Assembly: GCA_037693485.1 (NCBI GenBank)
Contig: CM075350.1
Coordinates: 68,366,001-68,430,000, forward strand
Length of the DNA: 64,000 bases
Direction: 5' to 3'
DNA from: Kitagawia praeruptora
Taxonomy: Eukaryota > Streptophyta > Magnoliopsida > Apiales > Apiaceae
In this document: positions 31,469 to 42,700 of the stretch, in pieces
Position numbering within the stretch: the first letter of the stretch is position 1
Layout: every line of letters starts with the position of its first letter
Program-made: the position numbers and the translations under genes
Notes under the pieces: model-generated
The model's input: only the letters and a program-made list of their open reading frames with translations
What the model was told of the DNA's origin: nothing
Database searches by the model: none

Positions 31469-33000
31469 ATCTTTAACATCTGCAAAAGTAGCAAGGTATG
31501 TTGTTTTCAGCTTATAGACTTGATATTTTTGTCAGGATCTATATTTGATTGTTAAATAATTAAGCTGTAATATTGTACTTTGATAAAGTTCAGTATGATA
31601 GACTTATTTTTATCGTCAGTATCAGGATTGTGAAATTTATGTGTCTAATTCTGAAAATTTTGTGAAATCCTGAAGTTCGTTTTATTTAGTGATCTAATTC
31701 TGAGTTTTGTTAAGTCTATGCTAGTAAGCTTTAAGTCATTCATACTGATAGTTTATATTGTTTTTCAGATCAATCAATAAACAACAATAGGCAAGTAGAT
31801 AATAAGAAATTGTATTTTCATTAATTGAAATCATTACATACATGGAAATGAAATACAAACATCTTTTTGTCTAACTTCTATTGATAACCCTATTCTTGTC
31901 TAAAGTTGTTGCTGTTCTTAGACTTCACAGATCTACTTCAGGACAAGGAGCATCTCAAGAGTAACTTTGATGATTTACTCATGGATTCCTTGTCTAGACG
32001 ACTTGAATGAGAGCAGCTGACTCAACTCCATTCTTGTTGAGGATAATGAATAGCATCTCCATCAAGATCAACCTCAGACTCTCGTCCAAATTCTTCATCC
32101 TCAAGTTTTGAGGAGGTTAGAGGGAGATTGTATCCAACAGATGGATGTTTTAAGAGAAGGTTCTGGACATTATTTGGATCTACTCAAACCATGGCTAAAG
32201 TGATGAGAAAAGTCATCTCTTCAAAGAGACTAACTATGAACCTTTGGTCATAAACAATCGGTTCATCATTTGTGAGGAATCGGAAGATTGGATTAAAGGC
32301 CATTGTGTTTTGTGGAAGCTCTGTGAAAACAAAGAGATTTTTGTGTGGTTTTGGAGTTAAGAAAGGCAAAAGGCATCAGGTGTTTATAAAGGAAAGAATG
32401 AGAAGCTGAACAGTCATTTGAAGTGTTCAATGTATCGGCGTATATATCTATGCGTATGACTGGTCCTTTCATATTTCCAAGATATTTTGAAAATCGAACA
32501 AAATATTTTTGTTTGGATTATTGATGTTCTTTTCAGGTTAAATTTTAAAATTGCCACGTGGAGCTCTATTTAATCTCTGGAATCAGGATAATAGTGATCA
32601 GGAAAACAAGAATGATTTCATCAGGATTGATGATTATTTTTAATTTTTTAATCACATTGAAAATTATGATTATCTTGGTGAAAAAGGTCATAATAGGAAA
32701 TGAAGCTGATCAGTATTGATTTTATTTTGATTTTACCCTGATTTATTTAATTGAAATCAATTTTGGATTTTATTTTCCAAAAATCGTGGGTAAACTGCAT
32801 TTTTCAGGGACTGACACCTGTCTACCTACGTGTCAACGTGGGTTAGTGGGTCTGAAGAATTTTTGAATATATCTTTATTTTGAGACTCTGATTGTTTATT
32901 GCTAACTTCTAATTCGTATTTCTTAAGGCAAAAACATTCATTTAGGTTCTCAAAATCTCTAATCAATTTCAAGATTTCTCAAGTTCTTTTCAGATCAAAA
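31469..33000. other. Inter-ORF region of F2
   Basis: It is the counterpart of 7573-9045, with the CCACGTGG palindrome at 32554-32561, a minus-strand TATA-like ctttataaacacc near 32376-32388, the conserved block at about 32703-32855 and the acceptor-like CAG at 32991-32993. Confidence 0.7.
32184..32369 (-). CDS. Conserved antisense small ORF, copy F2 (broken)
   Basis: The 61-codon frame contains FNPIFRFLTNDEP and LFEEMTFLITLAMV, then a stop where copies A and 3 continue. Matching codons continue downstream in frame (HPSVGYN, LTSSKLEDEEFGRES, about 32070-32150), so this was once a protein of about 90-110 residues. The better start may be the internal Met before AFNPIFRF (about 32303), because a minus-strand TATA-like box lies near 32380. 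The function is unknown. Confidence 0.5.
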   Translation of the reverse strand: MPFLTPKPHKNLFVFTELPQNTMAFNPIFRFLTNDEPIVYDQRFIVSLFEEMTFLITLAMV

Positions 33001-33980
33001 ATGGCAGCTCAACGAAGACTACCTAAATCAGTAGCTTTCAAGTTTGGTGACTTTGATTTTATGACTAACAATCATGTTGCAGCAATCACTAGCAAGAAAG
33101 GTGTATCAGCTGATTTTCATCCTGTGATGGATTTTATGGCTATTGGACCTTTGCGTTATGCATTGGCAGCATCTCCAGAAATAAATCAAGCTGCAGTTTC
33201 ACAAGATTGGGAGAATGCTGAAGTAATTGATTCTACTCAGAGTCAATCAGCAAAAGAGAATTTTCTCTGATATTACAAAGAAGGACAATGAAAAGAATCT
33301 AGATGAAATACCTACAATTCATTATCCACATCATGTTCAGGTAATTCTAAAAACTCATCTTCCTACTCTATACAATTCTTCTTTCTTTTGTGGTGAAATG
33401 ACTCAGGAATCTCATTTGGAGGAGAACCCCTTGTGTCTACCCAAGTAGCCCAAAACATTATAGTCTCTGAAACAATTCGAGAACCAAGTTTTGATCCACA
33501 GCCTATTGTTTCAAAGAAACCAACCTCTGGTGTTTCTCAAAAGACATCAGTTGTAAGGAAGAGAAGATTTGTTGTGTCAAGTAGTAGTAGTTCTAGTGAA
33601 GATGATGATAATATATCTCTTGCTGAGAGAGAAGAATTGAAGGCTGCAATTCAACTTTCTAAGTTAGGACAAAGAGATGAAGCACCTAGTCACAGCCAGG
33701 CTGCAGTCTCTCAAAAGGCTGTAGTACTTAAAAAGGGAAAACAGTTACTGGATACTGTCTCTCAACAGACTGTGTCTATTGAAAAAGGATCTCATCCCAA
33801 GATCACTTCTGTGTCTACACCTCTTGAGTCTTCTCAGGATAAATCTTTTGCTCACTATACTAGGAGAAAAAGGAGAAAGATTCAATTGTCACCTACACAC
33901 ATAGAGTCTAGTCCAACTAACATCATGCAGGTCTCTACAAAAGAAGCTACAATCAAGTCAACAATTGACAATAGAGATTT
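33001..33980 (+). pseudogene. Additional ORF of F2 with internal deletion
   Basis: The N-terminal frame (RRLPKSVAFKFGDFDFMTNN) runs from the ATG at 33001 to a stop at 33268. Relative to copy A, 485 bases (9296-9780) are missing, joined at a 3-bp CAG microhomology near 33248, which shifts the frame. A one-base loss near 33430 brings it back, and the frame 33433-33980 continues past the point where A is cut, giving a Ser/Gln/Lys-rich tail (EELKAAIQLSKLGQRDEAP, TRRKRRKIQLS). The tail has two basic NLS-like clusters. F2 ends at 33980. Confidence 0.75.
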
Positions 33981-36160
33981 TGATTATATATATATTACTA
34001 TTTCGAGAATATAATCTGTATGAACTATATTTATTAATTGTAAAGCGTATTAGGCCGTGTTCGGGTAGAATAGAGTTAGACGGTTTTCGTTTATAAGCGT
34101 ACTGAAGTAGTACTTTATTTTGATATAGGTACCAGTAAAAGGCCGATTTAGAGCCAGTGTATGTAAAGGTGGGAATTCTGTGGAACGAGTTATTCAACGA
34201 ATTAGATGAGTGGGTGCATGTAGAAGTTGACAAGTGATAAAGGGAAAATTGATGTGTGATCGAAGAAAGGTCAAGTAGAGACGGATGTAAAGTGATAAGG
34301 AGTTAAAGTATTGGAAATGGAAACCCTATGTATTGAGGCAAGTTTACTATCCCTCACTTATTGTTCAAGTGATGTGAAACCTTCTGTATTATTTATTTGT
34401 TCTTTCGTAGTCCCTTCTTGCAAACAATTGTATTCTTCATATTTATTCTAGATAATTGTGAACCTGTTCTTTTAAATATACAATGTTCCTTTCAGATCTT
34501 TTTGCTAGTGCCTATACCTTTCATTTTTATTTCCATTGACATTTTTCGTCTATTAATTTACAACCCTCTTTCTCAAATTATTCTATCATTGTTTATTTTT
34601 GCACCTATTGTTCAGGTGTTGAATTGTTTTAAAAATTAATTTATTTCAATATTTCCTCATCTTTATTAATATTTTTCAAAGAGCATTTTTTTTCTTCAAT
34701 TATTGTAAACTAATTCAAGGTTTATACTGTTGTTGAGGCATGTGTTGCTCAGTGACGGTTAAAACCGAGAATGAATTGAGATCTTCTTAATTATTCAAAC
34801 TCATTATTGTCATGCCGGTTCTGGTAGCTAAAGCCTATAAGTGCTTAGCCGACAGGAGTGAGACCTTGGGAAATTGAGAATTTCTTAAATCTTCATTTTA
34901 GTCTAATCAAATCTATTCTGTTTGTTCAAATTTTACAGTGTAATTTCATAAATTGAAAATCTTTGAAATAAGTGGTTATATCCAGTACAGTGACTTAAAT
35001 CTTCTGTTTAACTTCGAATTTTCTTTATTCCATGCTTTCTTTATAATTATTGTTCCATTTCTATATTCTAAATAATTGCTTAGTTATTTATTTTATCATG
35101 TTTCTTTGTTGATATATGATTCTATTTTGCTGAACTATACCATGCTTAGTTCAATCTTATTGCTTTGCTGTTTATAATACCTTATATCAATTGCTTCCCT
35201 GACTCTCCATCTTCTATAATTGAAAATGAAAATGGATTAATTAATTAAAGGTGTTTTTGAATTTCCTTATACTGGGTTGATATGTTATCAGTGAGTATAA
35301 AGGACTTAAAAAGGAAATGTTTTAAATTATTAATAAACGGATATAAATTGGAAAGCATAAGAGGCTAGGGGCGGTTCCCCTAGTCCAGCACTTTTATTTA
35401 GCGTAAGAGGCTAGGGGTGGTTCCCCTAGTCCAGCATTACAGGCCAATGTGTTACCTAATTGGGAACCCAATTTCAAAGGAATGGGGACTTTACGTAGCT
35501 GATCACCCGTATTGTCCGTAATCAGGAGAATAACAAAAATAAACTTAAAGGTTTTTAAAATTTTATGAAAAGTATGTTTTGATGATAGAATGGTTCAAAG
35601 GAAAGAAATGTTTTTAAAAGTTTTATGAAGAGTATTGATTTATTCCCTTGAGATAGTTTGATCATGATATTGTTCATCAATGAAATATTCATAAATTGTT
35701 CACTATATTATATACTTGCTGAGCGCTCTTTGGCTTACTCTTGCTTTGTTTTACCTAACCCTTTGCATTTAGGTTTAAGGATGATCTACTTACATTTATC
35801 CCTGCAAATGAGAGCGATGAGGCATTCTATACAAGATAGATTTCAGAGCTAGAACGGGTAAGCACAGATTGGGATTGAGCTACAGATTAGATGGTATAAT
35901 AAATTGTATTCAAAGCAGTGATAGAAGTTGAAAATAATTTGTATTAATTAGATTCTTGTTTCATACCATAACTTGGAATCGATCCTCAGTGAGGAATCGC
36001 TGGTGTATTAAGTTTTAATTGGAATTTGGTTGGATTGAATTACAGGTGGATAGTCCGATTTACGAATACTTCATGCCGAAATTTTCTAAAATTCCCCTGT
36101 ATCAAAGTCTATTTTATTATAAAAAGTATATTTTTAGAATTGGGAAGTCGGGGCGTTACA
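33981..36160 (+). repeat. 3' LTR of E3, second piece
   Basis: It matches 21529-23769 of the 5' LTR, with the hairpin pair near 35365-35429. It ends GGGCGTTACA at 36160, followed by the TSD gttga. It lacks the palindrome insertion of the 5' LTR. Confidence 0.88.
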
Positions 36161-37535
36161 GTTGATGCCTTTAATCAGTGCATGTGATGGTTATGATATC
36201 TGATCAGACAACACGAAACAAGTAAACGCTGCCTCTCAGTATATGAATAACCAAACTAAACATACATCCACAAAAGAGATAGAAGATGAATAAACACCAA
36301 TTATGCTTAGACCCTAAATCTCTATAAGATTTGAAAACATAACGGTTGAAGAACAAGTTATCTATTAAGATCACATAGGGCAACATAATATCTCTATTTA
36401 CGCTACAAATCATGATTTTAAAACATCAACCTATCCTATGCTAGCATGGAAAGTTCTAAATCTCAAGATCCACTCTCGTTTCGCAAGAGATTAACAAATT
36501 AGATGTTCGCGACGCATCTAAACAAATGAAACACAACCATACGAGGATATCAAGATTCACCACACAAAAATCTTTAAAGCAATCAAACTACTAAGCTACA
36601 TAGATAAATCTGTTAGAATCCCATGACAACGATTAGTTCGTAATTGAACCTCTCGTCATCATGGGATCAAGTGAAACCATGATAATGAAACAAGATATGA
36701 ATTATATGTTATAATATGCTAACTAATGATGTTACAAAATTACAATGGTAGGATGTGTTTAAATAGGCTCTAGAAGTCTTTCCCAACAAGAAATTCCCCA
36801 AAATAGAGTTAATATAGAATTTCTGCAGTTTAGCACAAAATACGTTTCCTAAACTGATTCTGTTTTTAAGGAAAATTCGTAGCTGACTTTTTTTCAGTAT
36901 TTCTGAGCCACTCCAGTTGTATTTGGACCTCTGGACCACTTTAGAATGAAAGATAATTCCGTTATCTTCGCGTGGACTGTAAGATCGTCCAAAACGGACT
37001 TGTAGAACTCAAGATATGGCCTAAACAATAAATCAGAATTTTTTTTCCAGCGAATTAGGGCACACCCTGCGTACTCTGGCGCGTACCCTGCACGGTAACA
37101 TTCTGTCCAGATTTTAATTTTGCTCTATTCTTCAAGGAAATTTCCCAAGCTTCGCATGGACAGTAAGATCGCTGAAAACGGACTTCTAGAACTCCAGATA
37201 TGGCCAAAACAGTGTAGACTGCGTAACCTACCCCGAAATCCAAATTTTCCACAATTTGCTCATTTCTCATCCATTTTCTCTTCCGATTCTTTTGCCACTT
37301 CCCGTTCTTCAATTCTTGACTTATGAATCCTCATGGTAGCCTAGGGAAATACACCATCCTTCATTCCAATGCTAAATTTCAACTCCAAGATCGACGAAAA
37401 TCAACAACCCTAGCCGACATTTTACTAACCTGCACAACTACACAAAACACATCGAAAACGCAACAAACTTGAGTCTAAGACAATCAATTTAAACCAAATT
37501 GAAGCGATCCAAGTGGATATAAAATCCACTTATCA
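36161..37535 (-). repeat. Solo LTR E2, second piece
   Basis: It continues E2 from 19409. On the minus strand the LTR starts TGATAAGTGGATTTTATATC at 37535; the TSD ctttc follows. It contains a second copy of a 60-base block (36963-37021 and 37147-37206, around ggacttgtagaactcaagat/ggacttctagaactccagat) that E1 has once, so E2 carries an internal duplication of about 185 bp. Confidence 0.85.
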
Positions 37536-38212
37536 CTTTCCTTTAACCTGCTCAGATCCACTTCTTTAGCAGTTTGTCTCCTTTAACATCTCTCTAAGCT
37601 TCTAGTAGACTTTCCATGAACACTTTACAGTACAGTGGTCCTGAAAGTGTCTTGGCTTATTGCAGGTTTCTGACTTGTACAGCTTCAGTATTTTATCTCC
37701 AAGAACCCATTTGAGAAATGACTAAGTGATTGATTTGAGAACTGGAATTGATTAATTCGATAACTCTGAGTTCTCGAATATTGAATTCTTGACTTATTGA
37801 ATCACTTCTTGAATGAGTCTTTTCTTCAGGAATCCTTGACTTATCGAATAGATCTTTTACTTCTAGAATCCTTGAGATGTCGTCCTTGAGATATCGAATG
37901 TAACTGTGACTTGTTGACTCTTTGAGAACTCGAATGATGCTTTGACTTGTTGACTTCTTGAGTTCTCGAATAGAGTATTAGACATGTCGAATTCCTGAGT
38001 TCTCGAATGAGGCTTTGACTAGTTGACTCCTTGAGATATCGAACAGTGTGTTCTGACATATCGAATCCTTGACTTCTCGAAACCTTTACTTCTCGAATAG
38101 ACCAAAATACTTCTCGAATTAGTACTTAGGCAAATCTTCAATCTTTAAATTCTAACTGTGTTTATTCTACAACCTTGTTCTCCAAGCTTGAGGCATGATC
38201 TCTGGATCTTCT
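37536..38212 (-). repeat. 5' LTR of Copia C, second piece
   Basis: It continues C's LTR after E2 (the first five bases are the TSD). Most of it is a degenerate array of short TCGAAT-containing units (37751-38120). It is interrupted at 38213 by Copia G, so the outer end is not in the window. Confidence 0.6.
37751..38120. repeat. Degenerate array of gaNNtnTCGAAT words
   Basis: About a dozen copies of words such as gagttctcgaat, gagatatcgaat, gacttatcgaat and gacatgtcgaat are spaced 15-40 bases apart, linked by gactngttgac. The spacing is irregular, so it is not a simple tandem repeat. Confidence 0.8.
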
Positions 38213-39536
38213 TGAAAATACACACCTAGAGGGGGCGTGAATAGGTGTTATGACTAACAATGATCAAATAAAAATTCTGCCTGAAAAATTAAACTGGCAG
38301 CTAGCTGAGTTAACTAGATGCAACAGATTAATTAATATGCAGCTAGCTGAGATATGCAATGCAGAAAGATAAAATGCAGTAAGGAACACCAAGAATTTTA
38401 GCTAGGTTCGACCCCTAATCTTCTATAGTCTATGTCCTAGTCCCTTACCAACTTGGTAAGAGAATATATTATTGATCACAATGAAATCCAATTACAAGAT
38501 ACAATAATATATCTCCCTTATCACCCAGTTACTTACTGCAGCTAGCTGGAACCCCTTGTTCCCTGAACACAGCTCTCTAAGTTCTATACTAAACCAAGTA
38601 TAAACTTCTCTAGCCTAATGCTCCTTGAACCCTTGTTCCACCAGCTTGACAATCCAGCAACTACCAACTTTACAAGTTGAACAATACAATGGATAAAAAG
38701 AATTACAACTCAAAGATATGAACTCTCAAAAATCTCGATATATAATATAGTACAAGAGCTCGTTTTGAAGTAGAGGGTGTAGAGTTGTTTCTTGTATTCT
38801 CGAATATAGCTTGAAGGTTCTTGTTTTCTTAAGAGGAGAAATATGCAAGCCTTTATAGTGAAGTACAGGAGCTACAATTCATGAACAGTCTTGCAACGGT
38901 CTTGAAGATCACTTCTCACGTTTGGCTTTGTTCAAATTAATTGCACTACTAACGTTCACCTACAGGTTTTACAGAATGATTCTCATACGGAGAATATATT
39001 CAGTGGAGAGAGATGAGAGCAAAGATTTTTGTTCTTGAATAAATCCGTTAGTGACACATGAAGAAAACAATAGATATGATAATGAATGAATGTGTTTTCT
39101 TTGTAAGCTTTTCTACAAGCCAACAGGTGGTGGAGTTGTAGAAGCATGAAAGATTTTATTATTAATAAGAGCATGCTTGAAAAGAGCACATGGGTTGTTT
39201 TTAGTGGAGCATTAAAGAAATAAAAAGGTTCTTTAATGAGTGGAAGTTGTTTAGCAAGATTCCTGCATGTGATGAGTGCTTTAAGATATATCATATTAAC
39301 TATGAATATATTAGACCAATCTTACAACTGATTTCCATAATGTTTTCTATAAGTACGTACTTCCCTTTTTTTATTCTGGACAGACTGCCAGTTAGCTGAG
39401 TTGAACTGTCAGCTAGCTGAGATACCCTATTTTGCTTATGAAATTATATAGAAAGTAAACCTGCAAAACAATATCAGTCCAGTACAATTATCCAGCTTGC
39501 TTACTTATGTATTATCATCAAAATCATAGAGTTTCA
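38213..39536 (-). repeat. 3' LTR of Copia G (minus strand)
   Basis: On the minus strand it starts TGAAACTCTATG at 39536 right after the polypurine tract and ends near 38213 (ctattcacgccccctctagg ... tattttca), the usual end type of Copia LTRs. It carries four copies of the palindrome CAGCTAGCTG (38298, 38340, 38539, 39410). No gene is seen. Confidence 0.7.
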
Positions 39537-39550
39537 ATCTCCCCCTTTTT
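39537..39550 (-). promoter_or_regulatory. Polypurine tract of Copia G
   Basis: On the minus strand this reads aaaaagggggagat, immediately upstream of the LTR start. Confidence 0.8.
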
Positions 39551-39716
39551 GATGATTATACACCAATTTTAGGAGAAATGCAAAACTCCCCCTAAATCTA
39601 GCAATCCTATAATCAGTAAGCAAATTAATACAAACTAATACAGTGACTTTACCTTAAAACCAAGGTAACACAAATAGTTAAATTAAAAAACCAGGTGCTT
39701 AAGCATAAACCAAAAC
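39551..39716 (-). other. 3' untranslated internal end of Copia G
   Basis: A short internal stretch next to the polypurine tract, with a second ctccccct run. It is cut at 39717 by element H. RT and RNase H of G are not present in the window. Confidence 0.6.
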
Positions 39717-42700
39717 TGTAACACCCCCAAATCCGGGGTCAAGGATTTGGTAGTTACGCGGAAATCCTCAATGTCAAATTACTTGTTTAACAACATCAAA
39801 CCACCTGTAATCATTAAAACTGATATATAACTCTGCGACCCCAACCACCAAGCATCTTTTAGGTCATAGGGCTAGAAACAAGAATTCAAATACTTACATT
39901 TCTCATTACATCCATTCAATTACATCGTACTATGACTTAAAAATCTTATATTACTAGTATAGCTTCGTTGGGAAGTATACCAGCAACTAGAGCTACTCAG
40001 TACCAAGTAATATAAACATTACACATCGATATACTTACATATAACTTATTCCAGCTATAACTTTTCTGGATCATATCATCTTCATAAGGGCGTACTGCCT
40101 GCTTCTTCTGAGCCATGCTGATAAGCCTCAACCGACTACCTTCCTCTGAAAGGTTAATATTTGAAAACAAACAAGTATGAGCGAAAGAATTGCCCAGCAA
40201 GTTAATAATAGAACTTCACAATATATATATCAATACACACAAGGGTATTCAATATCTAACGATATTTAATATCATTTCTGAAACATTTAACTATGGAATT
40301 TCAATAAGGGAAGTATAACATTTGATATAACATCAAATGAACAATATGAGATCATAATAACCATAGTAAGCTTCATACCTTAGCAAAATGGTATAAGTTG
40401 TAGTCTCAACAACCTTTAATAAAAACTCTTCAAAATATACAGTTCAATATAATGCTACTACAAGTGTTTTCATCAAATAGAAACCAAACTATAAAAAGAT
40501 CCCCTTTTTAGTATTCCACAAGTCTGAAAGTATATACATATAAGTATATCATTATTTTTATCACAACACCCTACAGTTCAATATTCTGTATGGGATATAA
40601 CTTCTTTAACCACTTGATAAGTTTAAGACTCAGAGGTAACTGATAGTAAGAGAGTCAAGGGTTTTGAGACGAACCATTTATGAGATACCAAGTCAATACT
40701 TCTCAAGCTTGAAAATATTTATATGTATATATATCATTTTCGTCAAAACACTTGATAGATCAAGAGACTGCACCTCAGCAATATAATAACAGTTCTGGAA
40801 TATCTTTGAAACCGTACGCCATGCATTGACGAACATGGTATTAGTATATTGTAAAAGATGAAGTTATAAGATAGTTCAATATAACCTTTCCACAAAATAT
40901 CTGCTATATAGAATATAAGCAGAATATCAACATATAACTTAAAAGATGAAGTTATAAGGTGATCCAATATCAAAAACCTCCTTATCACAACTCATGTTAT
41001 GTAAGGTATCAACAGAGTCATCAATTGTAAGATAAAGGATGAAGTTACAAGGTAACTCAAATTATATTTCCGAGGGAATATCTGCTATGCCAAAGATAAG
41101 CAAGATATCATCATTTTCATAAAAGAGGAAGTTGCAAGAAAGATATTGCAATTCCAGTTTCAAACACTTTTTAACCATGCCAACAATGATAGTGTTGCAG
41201 AAGATTCCAATCTTGGACGATGAACTAATACTGGAGTTTGCCTCTGGTCCTTAGCAGAAAACCGAAATCGCGAATAATTCCTTCGCACCTCGTCCAAGCA
41301 TTTCCATGGAGGGAGTTTACTTTTCTTTATACGACGCCTCGATCTTCCCTTTTCAATGTACGTCACTCCACTTGATTATACCCTAATGGTACTGAAATGG
41401 TTACGATTACGGGTCAGTCCAACCTCGTATTTCGAGTACACACAACTCAGAATTACCACTAAGTCACCTAAAATCGTACTATAGTTGTTATCCCTATAGT
41501 TGACTACTCAAATACCAATTAATACACGTAACACATTTAGTAAAGAAAAGACATGGAAGAGTCCCCTTTTAAAGTAGACATTTCCTGGTGCTAACACATC
41601 ATAACACCACACAGTTATAACACTTAGTCAAAACTCCACTTAACACTTTTGACCATTATACTATTGACATACTCTTGTCACAAATTAATTAAGAAGTAAT
41701 CCTCAAAACATACCTAATCCTGGATAAAGACTCATAATACCCATTTAATCCTCAAGACACCTTTAATCCTTGAATTAGCACATAATCCCTCGAGACAACA
41801 ATTAGCTCTCGAAATAATTTACTTAGCACATATTCAAGTAAACAATTAACATCCACTTCATGCCTCTAGGCCATTGATATTAAATAAGTTAAATAAATTT
41901 AAATGCAGGGGATTTTTAGAAAATTTTGGCATGAAGTATTCGTTTATCGGACTATGGGCACAGCCCCTCAAATGCAATTCAACCCTGTTTTTGCAAAAAA
42001 TAAAGCTGCCTCAACTTGCAGCAAAGTAAACAACTAAGAAAAGTACCCGCCCAGACATGCGGCACCTAGCACATAAGAAATTCTGCCTCGACATGCAGTA
42101 AACACATAATAATTATATTAGCATTAACTACTACTTACGCTACATCAATAATCGTATTACTCACGCATTTTAATGATACACGTGACAATCAATTACTGAT
42201 ATTCGTAAGCCCTAGGGAACAACCCCTAGCATTAACTATTACTTACGCTATATCAATAATCATATCACTTGAGCATATTAATTATACTTGTGACAATCAA
42301 TCATTGATATTCGTAAGCCCGAGGAACTAGCCGAAGAGAATTACACAAGTCCTTAAATACTGACATTTAGAACTTATGATCTCTTTACGACTCCTCGCAG
42401 TTAAACTAAATAACATATAACATTCATAATTAGCAAAGTCATCAAATACTACGACTCGCTTTAAACCATTTAGCACATAAGCATTTACCACTCATATAAC
42501 TACGCATTGTATGACAATCACAATTACCACTTAACAATTAACAATTATAATTGCCAACTAGCAACTAACAAATAATATTTAATAATCGCTAACCCGTACC
42601 TTTAACCGGGCCCACAACTAATCTCAATAATTACCATCAACAAGTATAGACCTTCCGATTTAAATCTCGGAATTTAATTTAACCACGAAAATTGACACAT

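Larger units (their letters stand above)
30934..33980 (+). mobile_element. A-family Copia fragment F2 (RNase H to mid additional ORF)
   Basis: It begins inside RNase H (FRYLKGTPDLGLWYP) and ends inside the additional ORF, with no LTR on either side and no TSD, so it came by recombination or repair rather than by integration. It holds the RNase H end, the inter-ORF region with the antisense ORF and the additional ORF with a 485-bp internal deletion. E3 LTR sequence resumes at 33981 (tgattatatatatatt). Confidence 0.88.
19410..36160 (+). mobile_element. Non-coding giant-LTR retrotransposon E3 (LARD-like, Ty3-type)
   Basis: TSD gttga (19405-19409 and 36161-36165). The 5' LTR is 19410-23769, the internal region 23770-27230 and the 3' LTR 27231-36160 with a 4.6-kb foreign block at 29366-33980. 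LTR ends are TATAACGYCC and GGGCGTTACA, a decayed TGTAACGCCC. The internal region has a primer site and a polypurine tract but no gag or pol. Such large retrotransposon derivatives depend on enzymes from relatives. H is a related element, sharing internal sequence near 24510-24600 with 44634-44710 and the LTR hairpin. Confidence 0.85.

Noticed and set aside
37751..38120. CRISPR-like repeat/spacer array
   Set aside because: Repeats are short, degenerate and irregularly spaced inside an LTR of a plant genome; no cas genes.
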